A stretch of 64,000 nt of DNA from Toxotes chatareus (lineage: Eukaryota; Chordata; Actinopteri; Toxotidae). The notes beneath the pieces were generated by a model. The model was not told where the DNA came from, did no database searches, and saw only the letters and a list, made by a program, of their open reading frames with translations. A program made the translations under genes and the position numbers. The DNA lies in the NCBI GenBank assembly GCA_016801885.1, contig CM028882.1, forward strand, positions 14,997,547-15,061,546, given 5' to 3'. Positions within the stretch are counted from its first letter, which is position 1. Each line of letters opens with the position of its first letter. Of this stretch, positions 36,010 through 49,500 are shown piece by piece.

Positions 36010-39000
36010 ATGACGCTTTGCCTGAGTGAGTGTCTGAGAGCTGTTGGGCTACAGCATCACTATGCTAGGTAGGTAAGCACACTCACTTCAGGACATCCAA
36101 ACTTACACTTGCCATGTCTCTACCTCTGAATATCTGTCCCCCTCGGTCTCCCGGTTGTTTCAGGTTTACCTCCATGGGAGTTCATCGTGCAGCCCACCTT
36201 TCAGCACTGACTATGGAGGACTATCCCATCCTGGGAATACGCACTATGGAGGACAGGACTCGACTCTTCCATCTGGTCCAAATGATCAAAACTCTTGACC
36301 TGGAGAGTCTTGAATATGAAGATGGTGATGATTGTGGTGTTGATGGTGGTGATGAAGGCCACGTTGTAATGGATAGTAGTTTTACTTATGATGGTTATGG
36401 AGATTCTGATGAAGATGTATATGAGGATGAGAAGGGTGGTGCCGTGAATAAGCTACATGCAACCACTTTTGCCAGACCGTCATGTGTTCGCAGACGGCTT
36501 GATTTCAGCGGTGAAGCCACTGATCATCATCAGAGGCTACTTCCCGTGGACTCTGTTCATATCTGTGCAGTCACACCTCTGCAGCTTGAGCTTGACAGCA
36601 GCAGTCCTGTGGTATGTGGCTGCAAAAGGAATAACAACCACAGGACAGATGCCAACAGTCGTCCCTCTAATCATCACACAGGAGGAAACACCAAAGTGTT
36701 ATCACCAAAGTGGGTCTCATTCCACAAACAAAAATCCATGCCTTCAACAGTGGCATCTAAGAGGTTTAACAACGAACCAGATGGGCACAAAGACAGGAGA
36801 AGCATCTCTAAGAAGGAAAAACTCTATACAGAAATAGGCAGTAATGGGGCTTCTGGACGCATGGCTAAGCCAACACCTGTTTATGAATCAAAGAGAACAG
36901 CTGGCTACAACTATGGACTACCACGGAGTTCCCCTCCTGTTCCAAACAGAAAGTGAGTGGCTGTGGTTTGTGTTGTCCTCACTGCTCTTGCTTCTTACTT
37001 ACAAATGAATATCTTTGTCAAGACAGGTACAGTATGTTAAATACAGTGACTGAACATAAAAGACATTCAGAAAGACTCTAACACATTCGCTGAGGAGAGA
37101 TTTCCTATGCATGCACTAATTCCTTTTCATAATTTTACATACTTTCTGTGATTGTGTCTCTTTGTTAAATGCACTTTGCAAAGTTTGAGTATTGCTTCCT
37201 TTGGACATTATCACCCTAATTTTGACTGATTGGTGTATATGTGTGTGTGTACCAGGCAAGAAGGACAGCAACGGATCAGCGTGTGTGTGAGGAAAAGACC
37301 TCTGACACGTGCAGAGAGCAGGAGGGGAGAAGTAGACGTTGTGACAACGTCAGGTGGAGAGTGTGTGGTTGTCCACGAAAGCAAAGAGGCTGTGGATCTC
37401 ACACAATACATACTACAGGTAAATGTCCAGAGAGGAGACAATGGCAAATTGATATTTTGTCAGAAACTGTGTTTTGCCATGCGTCCATGCTGTAACTAAA
37501 TAGCAGTGTCTCCAAATAAATACTCAATATCAAACTGTGATGATTTTCAATGAGGCATTTTGAACTGGAATGCTGGAATTGAAAGGCTGGGTTTTTACTT
37601 TAAGGTTACCTAAGGTTACCCTGTCTCTTTTCCCTGCAGCACAGATTCTACTTTGACCAGGTTTTTGGAGAGGAGAGCTCCAACGAGGAGGTGTATCAAA
37701 GAACAGCTTATCCTCTGGTGCAGCACATGCTCAGTGGGTAGGTTAACATTGATGTAGTGGTACTTATGTGTACGTTGTCCCCCTAAAGTCATTTTTGGGG
37801 TATGAAGTACATGCTTGTAGAAGTTTTGGCTGTGTTTCTGTGAATCTGTGCTTCCTAACAATATATTTGTATTGTGTGTTTCCATAGAGGCAAGGCCACC
37901 TGCTTTGCATACGGCCAGACAGGTGCGGGGAAGACTCACACCATGCTGGGTTCATCGCCTGAGAGACCAGGGTTGTATGCACTTGCAGTGCAGGACATTT
38001 TTGCTCATTTGTCCACCGCACATATGCACTCAACCCTGCTAGTGTATGTCAGTTTCTTTGAGATTTACTGTGGTCAGCTGTATGACCTGTTGGACCACAG
38101 GAAAAGGTGCGTGCTTGCATGAGTGTGTGTGTGTTGTTATATTAAAAGAACAAAAACTCATGAATAATGTATTTTCCAGGTATTCAGTTTAAAATATGAA
38201 AATATTTGTCATTTCTTTTGCTAATTTTAGCTAATACTTGTTGTCTCATAGGGATCATTTTGGTAGCATCATCATTAAAGGGTTTCAGGCTGTGCTCTTC
38301 TTATTACTTGGATTTATGTCAAAACTTTATTCTTTCTCTATTCCTTCTCCTTCTTAATCTCTCTTTTTTCCCTTTCTTCCTCCTGTAGGTTATTTGCCAG
38401 GGAGGATGGACAGAGGGTGGTTCACATTGCAGGGCTGCGTGATGTCAGGGTGGACTCAGTCAGCTCACTGCTGGAGGTTCAGCCCTTTCTTTACAAATTG
38501 CCTCATGTCCCTGCTTTGTTTTCCAGAGCTGGGGTTCTGACTACCACTCCAACCTTCAAGGCACATTTATACAAAGACTTTGATTCCAAAATCAGAGCTC
38601 TATCGTTTAAATGGGAAAAATAAAATATCGTGGCTGACTGTCTTGCTTGACAAATTCATGGAAGAGGATGAAAAATTCTTTGTTCTATTAAGTTTTAATT
38701 GTGTTTCAAATGGTTATTGATGATGGCTTTGTACCGTCATAGAATGAAACCTTGCTTGCAATGTCTTATTTCTTTTAGTTTCTTTCTCTCACAAGAAACA
38801 CTCAGTAGCACAGTATTCAGTATAGTTCAACAGTACATATACATACTTCTATCTCACACCTCAGGTTGGGTGATTCGTTGCTTACATCCTCATAGATGCA
38901 CCAACAGACTCTTACTGTGCTTAAATACTAAATATTACCCAGCGAGAAAAGTTCTTCTTGTTGAAGTGACCACTGCCATCTCTTTGAACATCTCAGTCTC

Positions 39001-42000
39001 TCTCTCTGTTGTCTCCCTCCTCCTGTTGCCCTTACACAGGTGATTTCACAGGGTACAGAGGAGCGCACACAGGGCATGAGTGGAGTGAATCCACACTCTT
39101 CTCGTTCTCATGCCTTGCTTCAGATTCAGCTTAGAGGTCCAAAGCAGCAGATAGCTGGCAGGTGGGTGACAACGTCCAATGTGTTTTATTATTTTGTGGG
39201 CTTCTCATGATGTACACTCTCTCTGGTACATTTGTCTTTTCTCCTTAAGACACTACAAGAGTTTATTGGGAGCTAGAGCAAACAAACCCCTTTAATGTTG
39301 GTGTAAACTCACTGCTGATGTGTGTGTGCTTCTAGAATGTGGTTTGTGGACCTGGCAGGAAGTGAGAGGGCATCAGATACCAAAGAACCAGACAGGCAGA
39401 GTCGTATGGAGGGAGCTGAGATCAACCAGAGTCTCTTGGCTGTAAGTCACACACACACACATGCTCACACACTCAGAGATCCCACATAAAGTCAAAGATA
39501 TTTGTGATTATATGGTGGAATTTTACAAACCTGCCCATATGTACTTTTTTTTTCTCAGCTTAAAGAATGTATCTGGTCCCTTGATCAAGAACAATCGCAC
39601 ACACCTTTCAGGCAAAGCAAACTTACTCAGGTAGTAAGATTTTTAAGTATTTCTGTTGTGAATATTAATGATGGTAGTGCAGAAATGTCTGGACTGTTTT
39701 TTTTTTTATTTACCCAGTTTGATCAATAAACTTCTCGTTTTCATTTTGGACTACTTTGTTCTCCTTCTAGGTTTTGAAAGACTCATTTGTTGGTGACTCA
39801 ATGACATGCATGATTGCCAACATTTCACCTGGGCACTTAGCAACTGAACACACACTTAATACACTGAGATATGCTGATCGGTAAGTATGAGCGTGTGTCA
39901 GCAGGTGTGGTGGGAGGAACTGGATATTAGCTCCTGGAAAGATAAAGAATTATTGTATTTTTTTTTTAGATCCCTACTGGATTCCAGTCATTCTGCTTTA
40001 GTTGTATTATTTGGGGAGTTGTAGTTCAAATACCAAGATTCTATTTTAATTTTCTGCGTTACTTTGGTCGTTTCCAGGGCTATAGCAGCAATGATCAGTG
40101 ACTGCTACTTGTGATGTCTACTTCATTTTTCATAGGGTGAAAGAGCTGAAGGGACAAGGAGTACCAAGAAGAGCCAGAAGAGGCAAGACAATATCCTCCC
40201 CCAAACATCATCTATCCTACAGGAACAGCAGCGGTAGCAGCGTTGGCACCCGAGGGAAAAGTCCCCCTAAAAAGCCAAAGTTAGGGAGACGAAGAGAGGC
40301 TTTTGGTCCCACCACACCTAACACAAGATTGCCCACAGGGGATGCAATTCTATGCTCCACACCTAAGAACAGCAGCTGGAGAGCGGAAACAAGTGCAAGG
40401 GACGGAAAATGGATTGGACTTGAACACATTACACCAGTTAGAGGTTGGCTGGCAACGGGGGATAAGAGGAATGGGAAGAAGGAAGCAGGTGAAAGAAAAG
40501 GTAGGAGAAGAGAAAATGAAAGGTATGGAAGAACTAACGGGCACTCTGTTAGTGACCAAAACGCCAGAGCAGGGTTGGTGTCGGGACAGCAAATGGATGA
40601 GCAACTGCCCTTGTGGGAGGCACACAAATCTTGTACTCAAAGAGAATCTGGAATCAACCCTAGAGAAAAAGTGAACCGGCAAAGCACTGTGAAAGGGGGG
40701 AGAAAGGGGGAAAGAAGATGGATACAACAGCTAAGACAAGTGGAAAACAGTAGAGACATGTGTAGTGAAGCAGAAATGCTAAGAGAAAGGGATTTACAAA
40801 AGGTTGATGAAAGGGATAAGGAGAGGCAGAGGCATCTGAGACTGTATCACCAGCAGCTGCAGCAGTTTATACCCTCATCTGCTTCCTCATCTGTCAATCT
40901 TTTCTCACCTTCTACATCTCCGTCTTTCTCTTCCTCTAATCAGGCCTCTCTCTCTTCCTCTGTCTCTCCATCTTCCAATTCTCCCCTCCGACACTCTTCC
41001 CATCGCTCAGCTTCTGCCCTCACGTATCGTGGTTTAGAAGAGGTTTTAGATGCATACAGAGCTGGGGTTACGGTTAGGGCTGATGGTAATAGAGGACAGT
41101 TGCCTTTTCCCAGTGGTGAGATTCGCTTGCAAACTGAAACCTCTCCAAGCTGCAATAACAATAACGATGATGATAACCATGGTGACACTGGTGGTGTTGG
41201 TGAGGACAGGAGGGTATCTTGGGAAGAAACAGAGATTGGACAAGACAGGGGTGAAAGTTATAGGAGGAGGTCAGTGGAGGCAACAGGTGTAGCAAGAGTA
41301 AGGAGGGAAGATATGAGGCCAGCTGGGATGCAAGGGGGAGAGAGGAGGTGGGCCTGGATGGCAACAACAGAGACAGAGCAAGTAGACAGGACGACAGGTG
41401 CAATGCCGACTAATATAGCAGCGCAAGTGTCTTACAGCTGTCATTTAGAAGATAGAAGACAAGTGAGTGAGGAAGAACTGGATCCTTCAGATGTCCCAGC
41501 TGATGCAGTGTGGGTTGCTGAGGAGCAAGGAGGAGCTGCCAGCTATGGGTTAGTGTCCGCCCACAGCAACAGTGACAGCAACAGCCTCTTCAACCACCCT
41601 CCTTTTGAGTCACCCCATCAGCGAGCTCCAGCAGAACGGCCCCTCTCCCCAGCCTGTGAACACGTCAACAAACTCCTGACCCCCAACAAAGGAAGCGATC
41701 TCTCTCTTGAATCAAAACACACCAGATGCACCTCCACCATCCTGCCTCTACCACTGCAAAATATCCCAAAGTCAACCACACTACCTCTCTCTACCTCCAT
41801 CACTAAAGATAAAATACGTGCTGAGCCCTTTAACAACCTATCTGAAAATCCAGCTCATACTGTGGTACACAATCATCCAGAAGTCAAAGCCAAAATGTCT
41901 GTTTTACCTCAAGATGAGACTTATGCAGATTCTCTTAGCTACATCATGGAGCCTCTCAGCATCTCCTTGCTTCAGGTGGACAAACGTGTCAAATCAGCTA

Positions 42001-43351
42001 TGGTCCTCAATGGGGAACAAAACAACGCCTCACTCTGTCTGCTTGACAATCAAAGTGGAGAAGATAACATAACAAAAGAGGGAAAAGAGCATTACACACG
42101 TGGAGAGATGGCAGGGAAAGCTGCAGTGGATGAGGATGAAGAAATTTGTCTGCCTCTTTCGGAACTGCCACAAGCAAAGACCCACTGTCCTCTCACCTCT
42201 GACACCATGACAGCTATTAGTCACAACGAGCAAGGAAAAGACATGTGTTGTGCCACATATGAACACAGTGGAGAAGGTAAGTGTGAGTTCTCTGAGTATC
42301 CGTACTAACCAGTGCTTAAAAACATGTATGTGAACAAAATGTTTTCTTTTCAGGTAGGGTGAAACCTCCTGTGCCTGAAGTTATGCAGGTCTTTCTCTGT
42401 GACCAAGAGAACTGTCAGAAACCCCAAACCCTGATGGTCCTTGGCAACAAAGGCCCTGCATCTTCACGTAAACCCTCAACATGTGTTTCTATGCAAACTT
42501 CTGTCATGCAGTCCATCTCACCCTCTGTCAGACACTCCCGGAGCACTGATTCACCCAGCTCACCCGAGCCAATCCCAAAGGGTGCCACACAAATCCCAAC
42601 AGAATATGTGCGCAACATGCCCAACAAACCTGCCTCTTCCATTTCAACCCCACAATCAGACATTCCCTTGGAGCAGTGTCACACAATTTACTCAAACAAT
42701 TCCCCCGGCTCAAACAGCTCACTTCAACCAATTACTTCTGCAGAGTCAAATAATCAAGAAAGCACCAGCAATCAGCAGATTAGACCCATAATCCATCTGT
42801 CCACCCTGGAAGACTTGGATCATGCCCAGTAAGGACCAGAATTCTTAATGTTTTGTTAATTGAAAACAAGATATTGAAAATCTAGTTTGCTCCTACAGAC
42901 ATGATACAACAGTGAAGGTTATTAGTTTGAATAAAAATAATTTCTGGCTCTTTTCTAACCCAAACCAACTTTAGGTGGCGTGTTGTCCAGGCCCACTGGG
43001 AACAGCTGGAAGAGATGGAAGGTTTATGTCATAAAGAGGGGACACTTCTGTGCCAACAACCTGATATGGTCAGAATAAATCAAACCCAAAATTGTCAGCT
43101 AAATTGTTACATCCTCCCCCTTCCTTTATGTAAACTGCCCATTTTAAAGTGATAACACACCTTTGTCTATCCTCACTCTTTATCTCTCTGTCTTACAGGC
43201 ATTTGGGGAATATATCTGCAAGCTGGAAGAGATAATGGAGAGGAAGGCTCAGTGTGTAAACAGCATGAGGGCTCACCTGCAGCCATATCTGAGGCCCAGT
43301 TATTCTAACCAACCATACAAACAAGGAAAAGATAATAATCCAGTTACTTGA
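36010..43351 (+). CDS. kif24: Kinesin family member 24 (kinesin-13-related, centriolar)
   Basis: Microtubule-depolymerising kinesin of mother centrioles; in mammals it binds CP110 and restrains cilium assembly. Coding exons: 36010-36068, 36164-36952, 37256-37418, 37640-37737, 37888-38106, 38389-38476, 39040-39161, 39336-39441, 39559-39630, 39771-39880, 40136-42276, 42354-42828, 42975-43068, 43199-43351; 1562 residues. An N-terminal SAM domain (1-70: CLSECLRAVGLQHHYARFTSMG, LGIRTMEDRTRLF) is followed by an acidic linker. The motor domain (about 288-610) has VCVRKRPLT, P-loop GQTGAGKT (about 379-386), switch I HSSRSHA, switch II DLAGSER (518-524), EGAEINQSLLALKECI and TLNTLRYADRVKELK. The C-terminal half (exon 11, 2.1 kb) is a Ser/Arg-rich disordered region. 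The conserved end is a short helical segment (WEQLEEM..., AFGEYICKLEEIMERK). The donor after exon 6 (GAG|GTTCAG) is weak. The start gives the conserved SAM N-terminus; 5' untranslated exons were not located. Confidence 0.96.
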
Positions 43352-44879
43352 GTTAATAAGCAGGAATGTTTCCATTTTAAGGGCAGCCTAAACACTGAAG
43401 AAAAGCCAGTTATACAGAACCAATATGGCACAATTTATTTTTCAGTGACAAGAATTGAAATTGTAATTTTATAAATGTTCAAGAGACTTCTCTGGGAGAG
43501 TTCACCTCACAGCTATCTCTTGTGTGTGACAATAGATGTGTCACATTAGGGTTCTCACAGGGAGGCTAACTAAGATGTGTTCTCTTGTGGAGAGAATAAT
43601 ACATTTATTAGCTTCAGAAGGGGAAAGCCCATCCATTTATGTATTTGTGTGTTCTGCAAATTGAAGTCTGTATGTGTATGTGTTTTTTGTGTTCAGGTGT
43701 GGGGTTGTTATTTTGCCCCTTTTTCCCTTTTTTTCTCAGTCCTGTTTACATGCTGATTCAGATGCATATATTATGAAATTAATACATATTTAGTTATTTG
43801 AATCATAACTTGTTCAGTTCATCTTAAGATGGTGATCTATTACACTATAGTGAATACTTGGATGACTGGTATTTATAGATTAAGTTATTTTAATAGCTGC
43901 TATTTATGTACTGTATATTGCACATTTTAATTTCATCTAAAGGGCTGTACCTGTGCAAGTCCAGTGTTTGTCCACTCCTTTTTTCCCTCAGTTTTGGTTT
44001 TACTTCTTTTTCTTTTGACCTTTTGTTCCCCCATGAAAACCACATAGAAATGATCACATGATCATTTTGAGACATAACCTTGGTGCTTTACCCACACCAA
44101 CACAAGACTCTGCCTGGCCAAAGACCAAAGACCACCCTTATATTTGACTATACGCTTAACTAGATCCCTGACTCTGAAGTGGTGTTACACTGAACCAAAG
44201 ATGCCAACTAATATTTTGCAAACCAACTTCAAACTTGAGCTCAGGTTGTTGGCTGAGTTGTTCAGTTGGCAGGAGGCAAACCGTTTTCTGGTGCTACATT
44301 TTTTTTCTTCTGATAAAAGACTGTGATACTTGTAAAACAATGACACAATAAGTGTATTTTTAGTTTTTTGGAACAGTTCTAAGCATTTAACATTGAATTA
44401 AATTTGCATAATAGTGAGATTATGTATTCTGTGTTGTGAAGTATTTATTTCAGGCAGTATGTTATTTCATTATTATTTCCTTAGTGGGATAGTGTGCTCA
44501 TATGTTGTTTTCTTGCCAGTTGTATTTGCCTACTCAAATTGCCATCCTTTTACCATGAAAATGTATATATTCCACAGAGAACATTGCTAAGAGTGATTAC
44601 AATTAGAACAGAAAACGCCTGTGAAAACACAGTGTGAATTTTAAAGGATCACCTCTGCTAGTATAACACCACCATCAAAGAAACTCACATAACCTGTTTT
44701 GGCTCAAAAAGAAAAATAAAGTCCTCAAGAGAGACTAAAATTACAGCGTGACCCATCAAATGTATATCTGATTTCACTTTAGTTAATAAATCTGTGCCGA
44801 ATTTAGCTGAAAATTGTCAAATTCCCGCATAAACGCTTCGTAAAGGATAGCCATTCACTTGATCCTAGCCCACAGACAC
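43352..44879 (+). other. kif24 3' untranslated region and flank
   Basis: AT-rich, no coding potential; poly(A) signal at 44715. Confidence 0.55.
44715..44720 (+). terminator. Poly(A) signal, kif24
   Basis: AATAAA about 1.36 kb after the kif24 stop codon and before the ubap2 promoter region; it would end a long AT-rich 3' untranslated region. Confidence 0.45.
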
Positions 44880-45052
44880 CCACCAGCGAAGCGCGCTCCC
44901 GGACAGGAACGCGGACGTCAGGGCAAGACGTTAAACCACCTGACCAAGACGGGAGTTTTGGTTGGCAGCATCAACCTCATAACGTTGAACAACGGCGCGG
45001 TGGGTCACGTGACAGCATCTGCTGCTGCTGGCTGAGCGAAGCGTGTTAGCAG
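44880..45052 (+). promoter_or_regulatory. ubap2 promoter and probable 5' untranslated exon
   Basis: A CpG-rich segment contains the perfect 10-bp palindrome GTCACGTGAC (45004-45013), an M-box/CLEAR-type E-box of the kind used by USF and TFE/MITF factors. A splice donor follows (AGCAG|GTAAAC, exon end about 45052). The first coding exon has an acceptor at about 46522, so this segment is the likely untranslated exon 1. CpG-rich sequence continues to about 45780. Confidence 0.55.
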
Positions 45053-46521
45053 GTAAACGAAAGAACACAAAAAGGTGGTGCTATTATTATTTAAAGTCGT
45101 TTGAACGACCCAAGTGTCTTGTCGTATCATTTTTAAATAAGTTTAAGGAATCTGATCGGTCGATTCAGAGGCACCATTCGTCCTGTTCGGTAGTTAGCTA
45201 ACTAACTAACTCGCTAGCTAACCAGCGTTGTATCCGGGCTGTAGCGCTGCATTGTATGCGGACGGGCCGTTCACATGCCGGGTCAGTTAGTATACTGTGA
45301 TATCTGTTGTATCATCACCCAGCCACGCGTTTTCGACAACTTTACTCGCCCACACACTAGTATTACAGTTATAGTAATAAAACATTGAACACCGAGCGTT
45401 TAAAATGTTCATGTAACGCGGCGTTTTTTCGTTTCGTTCCGATTGTGTTAGCGTGCTGCTAACGTTAGCTAAAGCTGCCAATCAGGTTAAGTGACTAACG
45501 TTAGCTTTTCTATGGGTTCACACAAAGGCGTAAATTTCCACACTCGTCACATTTGTTTATTTTTCTTTGTTCGTGTTTCGACGGGGCTGTACTAAAAGCA
45601 CTCATGGTGGCGGGCGGGTTAACTAACTTGTGCGACTACACAGTTTTTATCTATCCAGTAGAATTCTGCTTTTTAACGGCAGGAATCGCACACGGAACAA
45701 AGACGAGCCGTTAGCCAGGCTAAAGCTAACCCGAGCTAGTTGACCTGACGCTAACATGAGCGTTAGCCAATGCGGTTCATGTTTCCGTCGTGCTTCTTTT
45801 AACGTTCACCAAAACAATATTTTTTTTGAGTCACAAGTTACGTTGCAATTTAGGCAACTGAAAAAAACACATCAAAATACTATGCAATACAGTCGATATA
45901 TTAAACAATCGACATTAACAGTGCCTTGCAGTCTGACGTTTTCTGTCAGCCAACACACCGTTTTCAGACAATAGTAATGATGACAACCGGTGGATCTCAC
46001 ATGTTGTATTCTCGTGCTGACAAGCTGTCAGTTGGTAGTATTAATTAGACAACATCCAGTTACTGTTTGTAATATAATAAAATATAAAAAAAAATAACTA
46101 AGGGTAGGTGTATCCTTTCTATTTCCCTAGGCACCGTTTAGCCTGGCATAAAGACCAGGCTTCTTTTGTGGTTACTTGTTTCATTCAATCAAATGTGGGG
46201 TGGGGGTTATAATTCATTCTACCTATAACAGATCCTGGTGCATACACGCTGTGTTTTTGTGTGGGAGACTGAGGGAGCGTTGTAAGTTGACACCCGGACA
46301 GTCCCCTCTTGGCTGGCTAAATTTAACCAGGAAGGTGGGGGGCGAGAGATGGGGTTATAGTCTTACATGGCATACTTGAAAACAGTGAGCCTCGGTCTGC
46401 TTATATTCTCATTGGACATTTAATCAGTATTATATTTTACTACTTATTTTTGATGCAATGTAACCATTTCACTGGTGGCTTTCATTTGACTTAGCCTCTG
46501 CCCCCACTTCTTTCTCTTCCA
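45053..46521 (+). other. ubap2 intron 1
   Basis: Separates the probable untranslated exon from the coding start. CpG- and GCTAAC-rich to about 45780, then AT-rich. No separate gene seen. Confidence 0.5.
45458..45505. promoter_or_regulatory. GCTAACGTTAGC palindrome and near copy in ubap2 intron 1
   Basis: A perfect copy at 45458-45469 and an 11/12 match at 45494-45505. The neighbourhood (about 45190-45770) is rich in related GTTAGC and GCTAAC words. Confidence 0.45.
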
Positions 46522-46564
46522 GATTTTTCTATTTTGTACATACATTGTTTTGTATATACTGTAT

Positions 46565-49500
46565 ATGATGACTTCAGTGGTCAGCAATCAAGCCCGAGGA
46601 ACTCGGGACAGAACGCTGCCCACCACCACACAAACAACACAGCCACAGAAACAGATACAGGTGGGTATTCACCATTGTATATACAGAGTTGAATCTAGAC
46701 CTACTGAATTAAAATGTAAAGTTTTTTTTTTTTTCTAAGGCAAGATTGCCTCTTTTAGTATTGAGTTATCATACAGATATTGAAAGTAAATTGCGCATTA
46801 ATGTAAAATTTAATTTCACAATTTTAAAGGATTTTGAGTTCATTACATCTTACACAGTGTACCTTTAATAGAATTGGAGAGGCCTTAATTGAAAATGAAG
46901 CCAGGCATTTCGTGTTCCTGTTTCTAACTAAACTCTGTTTGTTTGCCAGGCCACAGCAGAACAGATTCGTTTAGCCCAAATGATCTATGACAAAAATGAT
47001 GCTGACTTTGAAGACAAGGTCAAACAGGTAATATGTTTGTGCATACGCACATTTAGACAAATTCATTTTCTGGATCACCGGCATATTTTCCTGAAATTCT
47101 TGGACTTTACAGAACCTTATTGCATCATGTGTTGATCTAACTAAACTCTATTTTTCTGTTTTGTATGCCCACAGCTGATTGAGGTAACTGGGAAGACTCA
47201 AGATGAGTGCATGGTAGCCCTCCATGATTGCAACGAAGATGTAAACAGAGCTATCAATTTTCTGCTGGAGAGCAACTCTGACACAGTAAGAGCCTATATA
47301 CAAATGCACAAACAATATTCATCTACTCATAGTGTGCTTGTGTACACATTTTATGCATTTGGCTGGTCCTCTGAGTTTTTGCAGAGATTAAAACACCATG
47401 AATCATGCAAAATTTTAACCATGGCATAGGTGTGTTTTACAGAGTCATCCTTATTCTGCTGTTAACCTCTTTCAGAACTCCTGGGAGACTGTGGGGAAGA
47501 AGCGGAACCTTGGGAAAGAAGGAGGACCCTCAGAGATAAAGGAGAGCAGGGAGAAGAAAGGAGAGAGGGAGGCTAGTCGTGGACGAGGGGGCTCCAACAG
47601 GAGGGGCAGAGGCATCAGCAGAGGACGTGAAGGTGAGAAAGATGTCTAAGTCCTGTCTGGATGCTATAGGATACTGTAGATGTATATTCCTTGTCTGTTA
47701 CAGTGCAGTTCTCTTTGCTGCATCCTTGATTTTGACAAATTGTTATCATTCATACATTGCTAAAAGAATAGTGAGTATATTAAATCATCAGTTAAACTTT
47801 TCCTGGCTTAGGGATCTCAGTATTACTAATGTAAAGTTTTTAATGCATATGTTTCTTGTTGGATCCCAGGTCGGTTAGAAGAGAATGGGTTTGAGGTGGC
47901 TCCTGGAGAGAGAGGGGGTGACCGTGGACGCAGGGGGCGGGGCAGAGGTGAGAAATACAAATAAAATACATCTCTAAGTTTTATTAGACACATTTTGTTA
48001 GTTACAACAAACAGACACTGACTATAGTTAGCAGTTACATACATTTTCCAAAAGGCTCTTGTCCCATTACCATAAAGAGATTTCAGAAATTGCAGAATTG
48101 ACAAAACAAAATCAGATTGGTTTTATATAAATGACTGTTATGTTATGTAAATGACCTCTGCATTATACAGTAGTTATCATATTGGCATAGATATTTACTT
48201 AGTGCAACCCTGCAGTCCAATATTGTCTGTTTTTGTTATTGGTGATCTACAGATGGGGAGTTGGCTTAGATGTTGCATGTTTTGGTGATGTAGCTGCAAC
48301 ATATCTATTTGTGTCTGCAGGCATTTAGAGCATTACCACACTGAACATGTGTGGAATGTGCTTAGTCCCTGCAGCTGCTTGAGTGTGTGTGTGCAGGGTG
48401 GTGGTGGCGGGGGGGTGGTCGTTGATAGATAACAGGATCAGAGAAGATGGAAAGGACTAGAATCTGACTGGATTTGTAAGCTTTTTTATAACAACAAATG
48501 ATCTAAGAATGATGAAGGTGAAGGTGTGAGTCAGAAGAAATGGTGTCAGATTACCACCTACTAATACTACATTATAGAAAAAAATTTGGTGTAAAAACAT
48601 GACAGAAAAGAAACCTAGACACATGTATCATGTATGCAGGTACATTTTAAACAAAAACTTTCAGAAAATTTTCTAATGCCTGACAAAGGTAAATGATTGA
48701 AATGTTGCTATCTTAGTAAACATATTGCTAACTGGGACACTTTCTTTAAAAAAAGAAAAAGCTCAATGAAGAGTTGTGGATGAACAGAATCAGTCAACAG
48801 AGGTCATCTGGTTGTTTTCTTTTGTCCTCAGGGGCGGGGGGTCGCGGTAGAGGAAGAGCAGCTGCTGGCAACAGGTTCTCCTCCCAGGGAATGGGGTAAG
48901 AATTTATAAACCATAAACCTGAAGTAGGAGGCGGTGATGGTGACTACAAGCATATATCTTTAAAACAAATGTGCGGAAGAATTAAGTTTCTGAACTTCTT
49001 CTAGCACCTTCAATCCTGCTGACTACACGGCTAACTCTGGAGCTCGCCAGGAGACATGGGAAGGGGACGGCAACGAGCCTGTTGAGGGAACTGGTAAGGA
49101 AAATAACAGAGGATGTCATATTTTGATGACATCTTCTTTTAATTCTTAACTTAAAAGTCTCAGTATTGTCTAGTGTTCACTTGCCTTAAGTCAGCAATAA
49201 TTTTCAATTTCAGATTACTAGGTCCTGAAGTATGTGTATGTCACAACTGGTGTTTATTTTAGGAACATGGGGAGGCAATCTGGAAGACTGGACTTCAGAG
49301 GACTGGAATGAGGATGTAAGGCAGCACTTTTATTGATCTAAAAGGCATTTGCACAAAGTTTCTTACTTACATTATTCTCAGTCTGTACTGGCCTGCCTGA
49401 TATCTAGTGTTACTGGCTTCTGACATTAACTTACTATTAGTAAAGAGTCAGAGATTTTATGTGGTGTATTAGTGTGGCTCTGAAGACTTCTTAATGTACG

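Noticed and set aside
40217..41403. Several minus-strand frames of 65-136 codons within kif24 exon 11
   Set aside because: They are antisense shadows of the long Ser/Arg-rich kif24 coding exon.
45977..46020. ATGATGA followed by CTGA, a possible box C/D RNA upstream of the ubap2 coding start
   Set aside because: Only about 44 nt between boxes and no flanking complementary stem.
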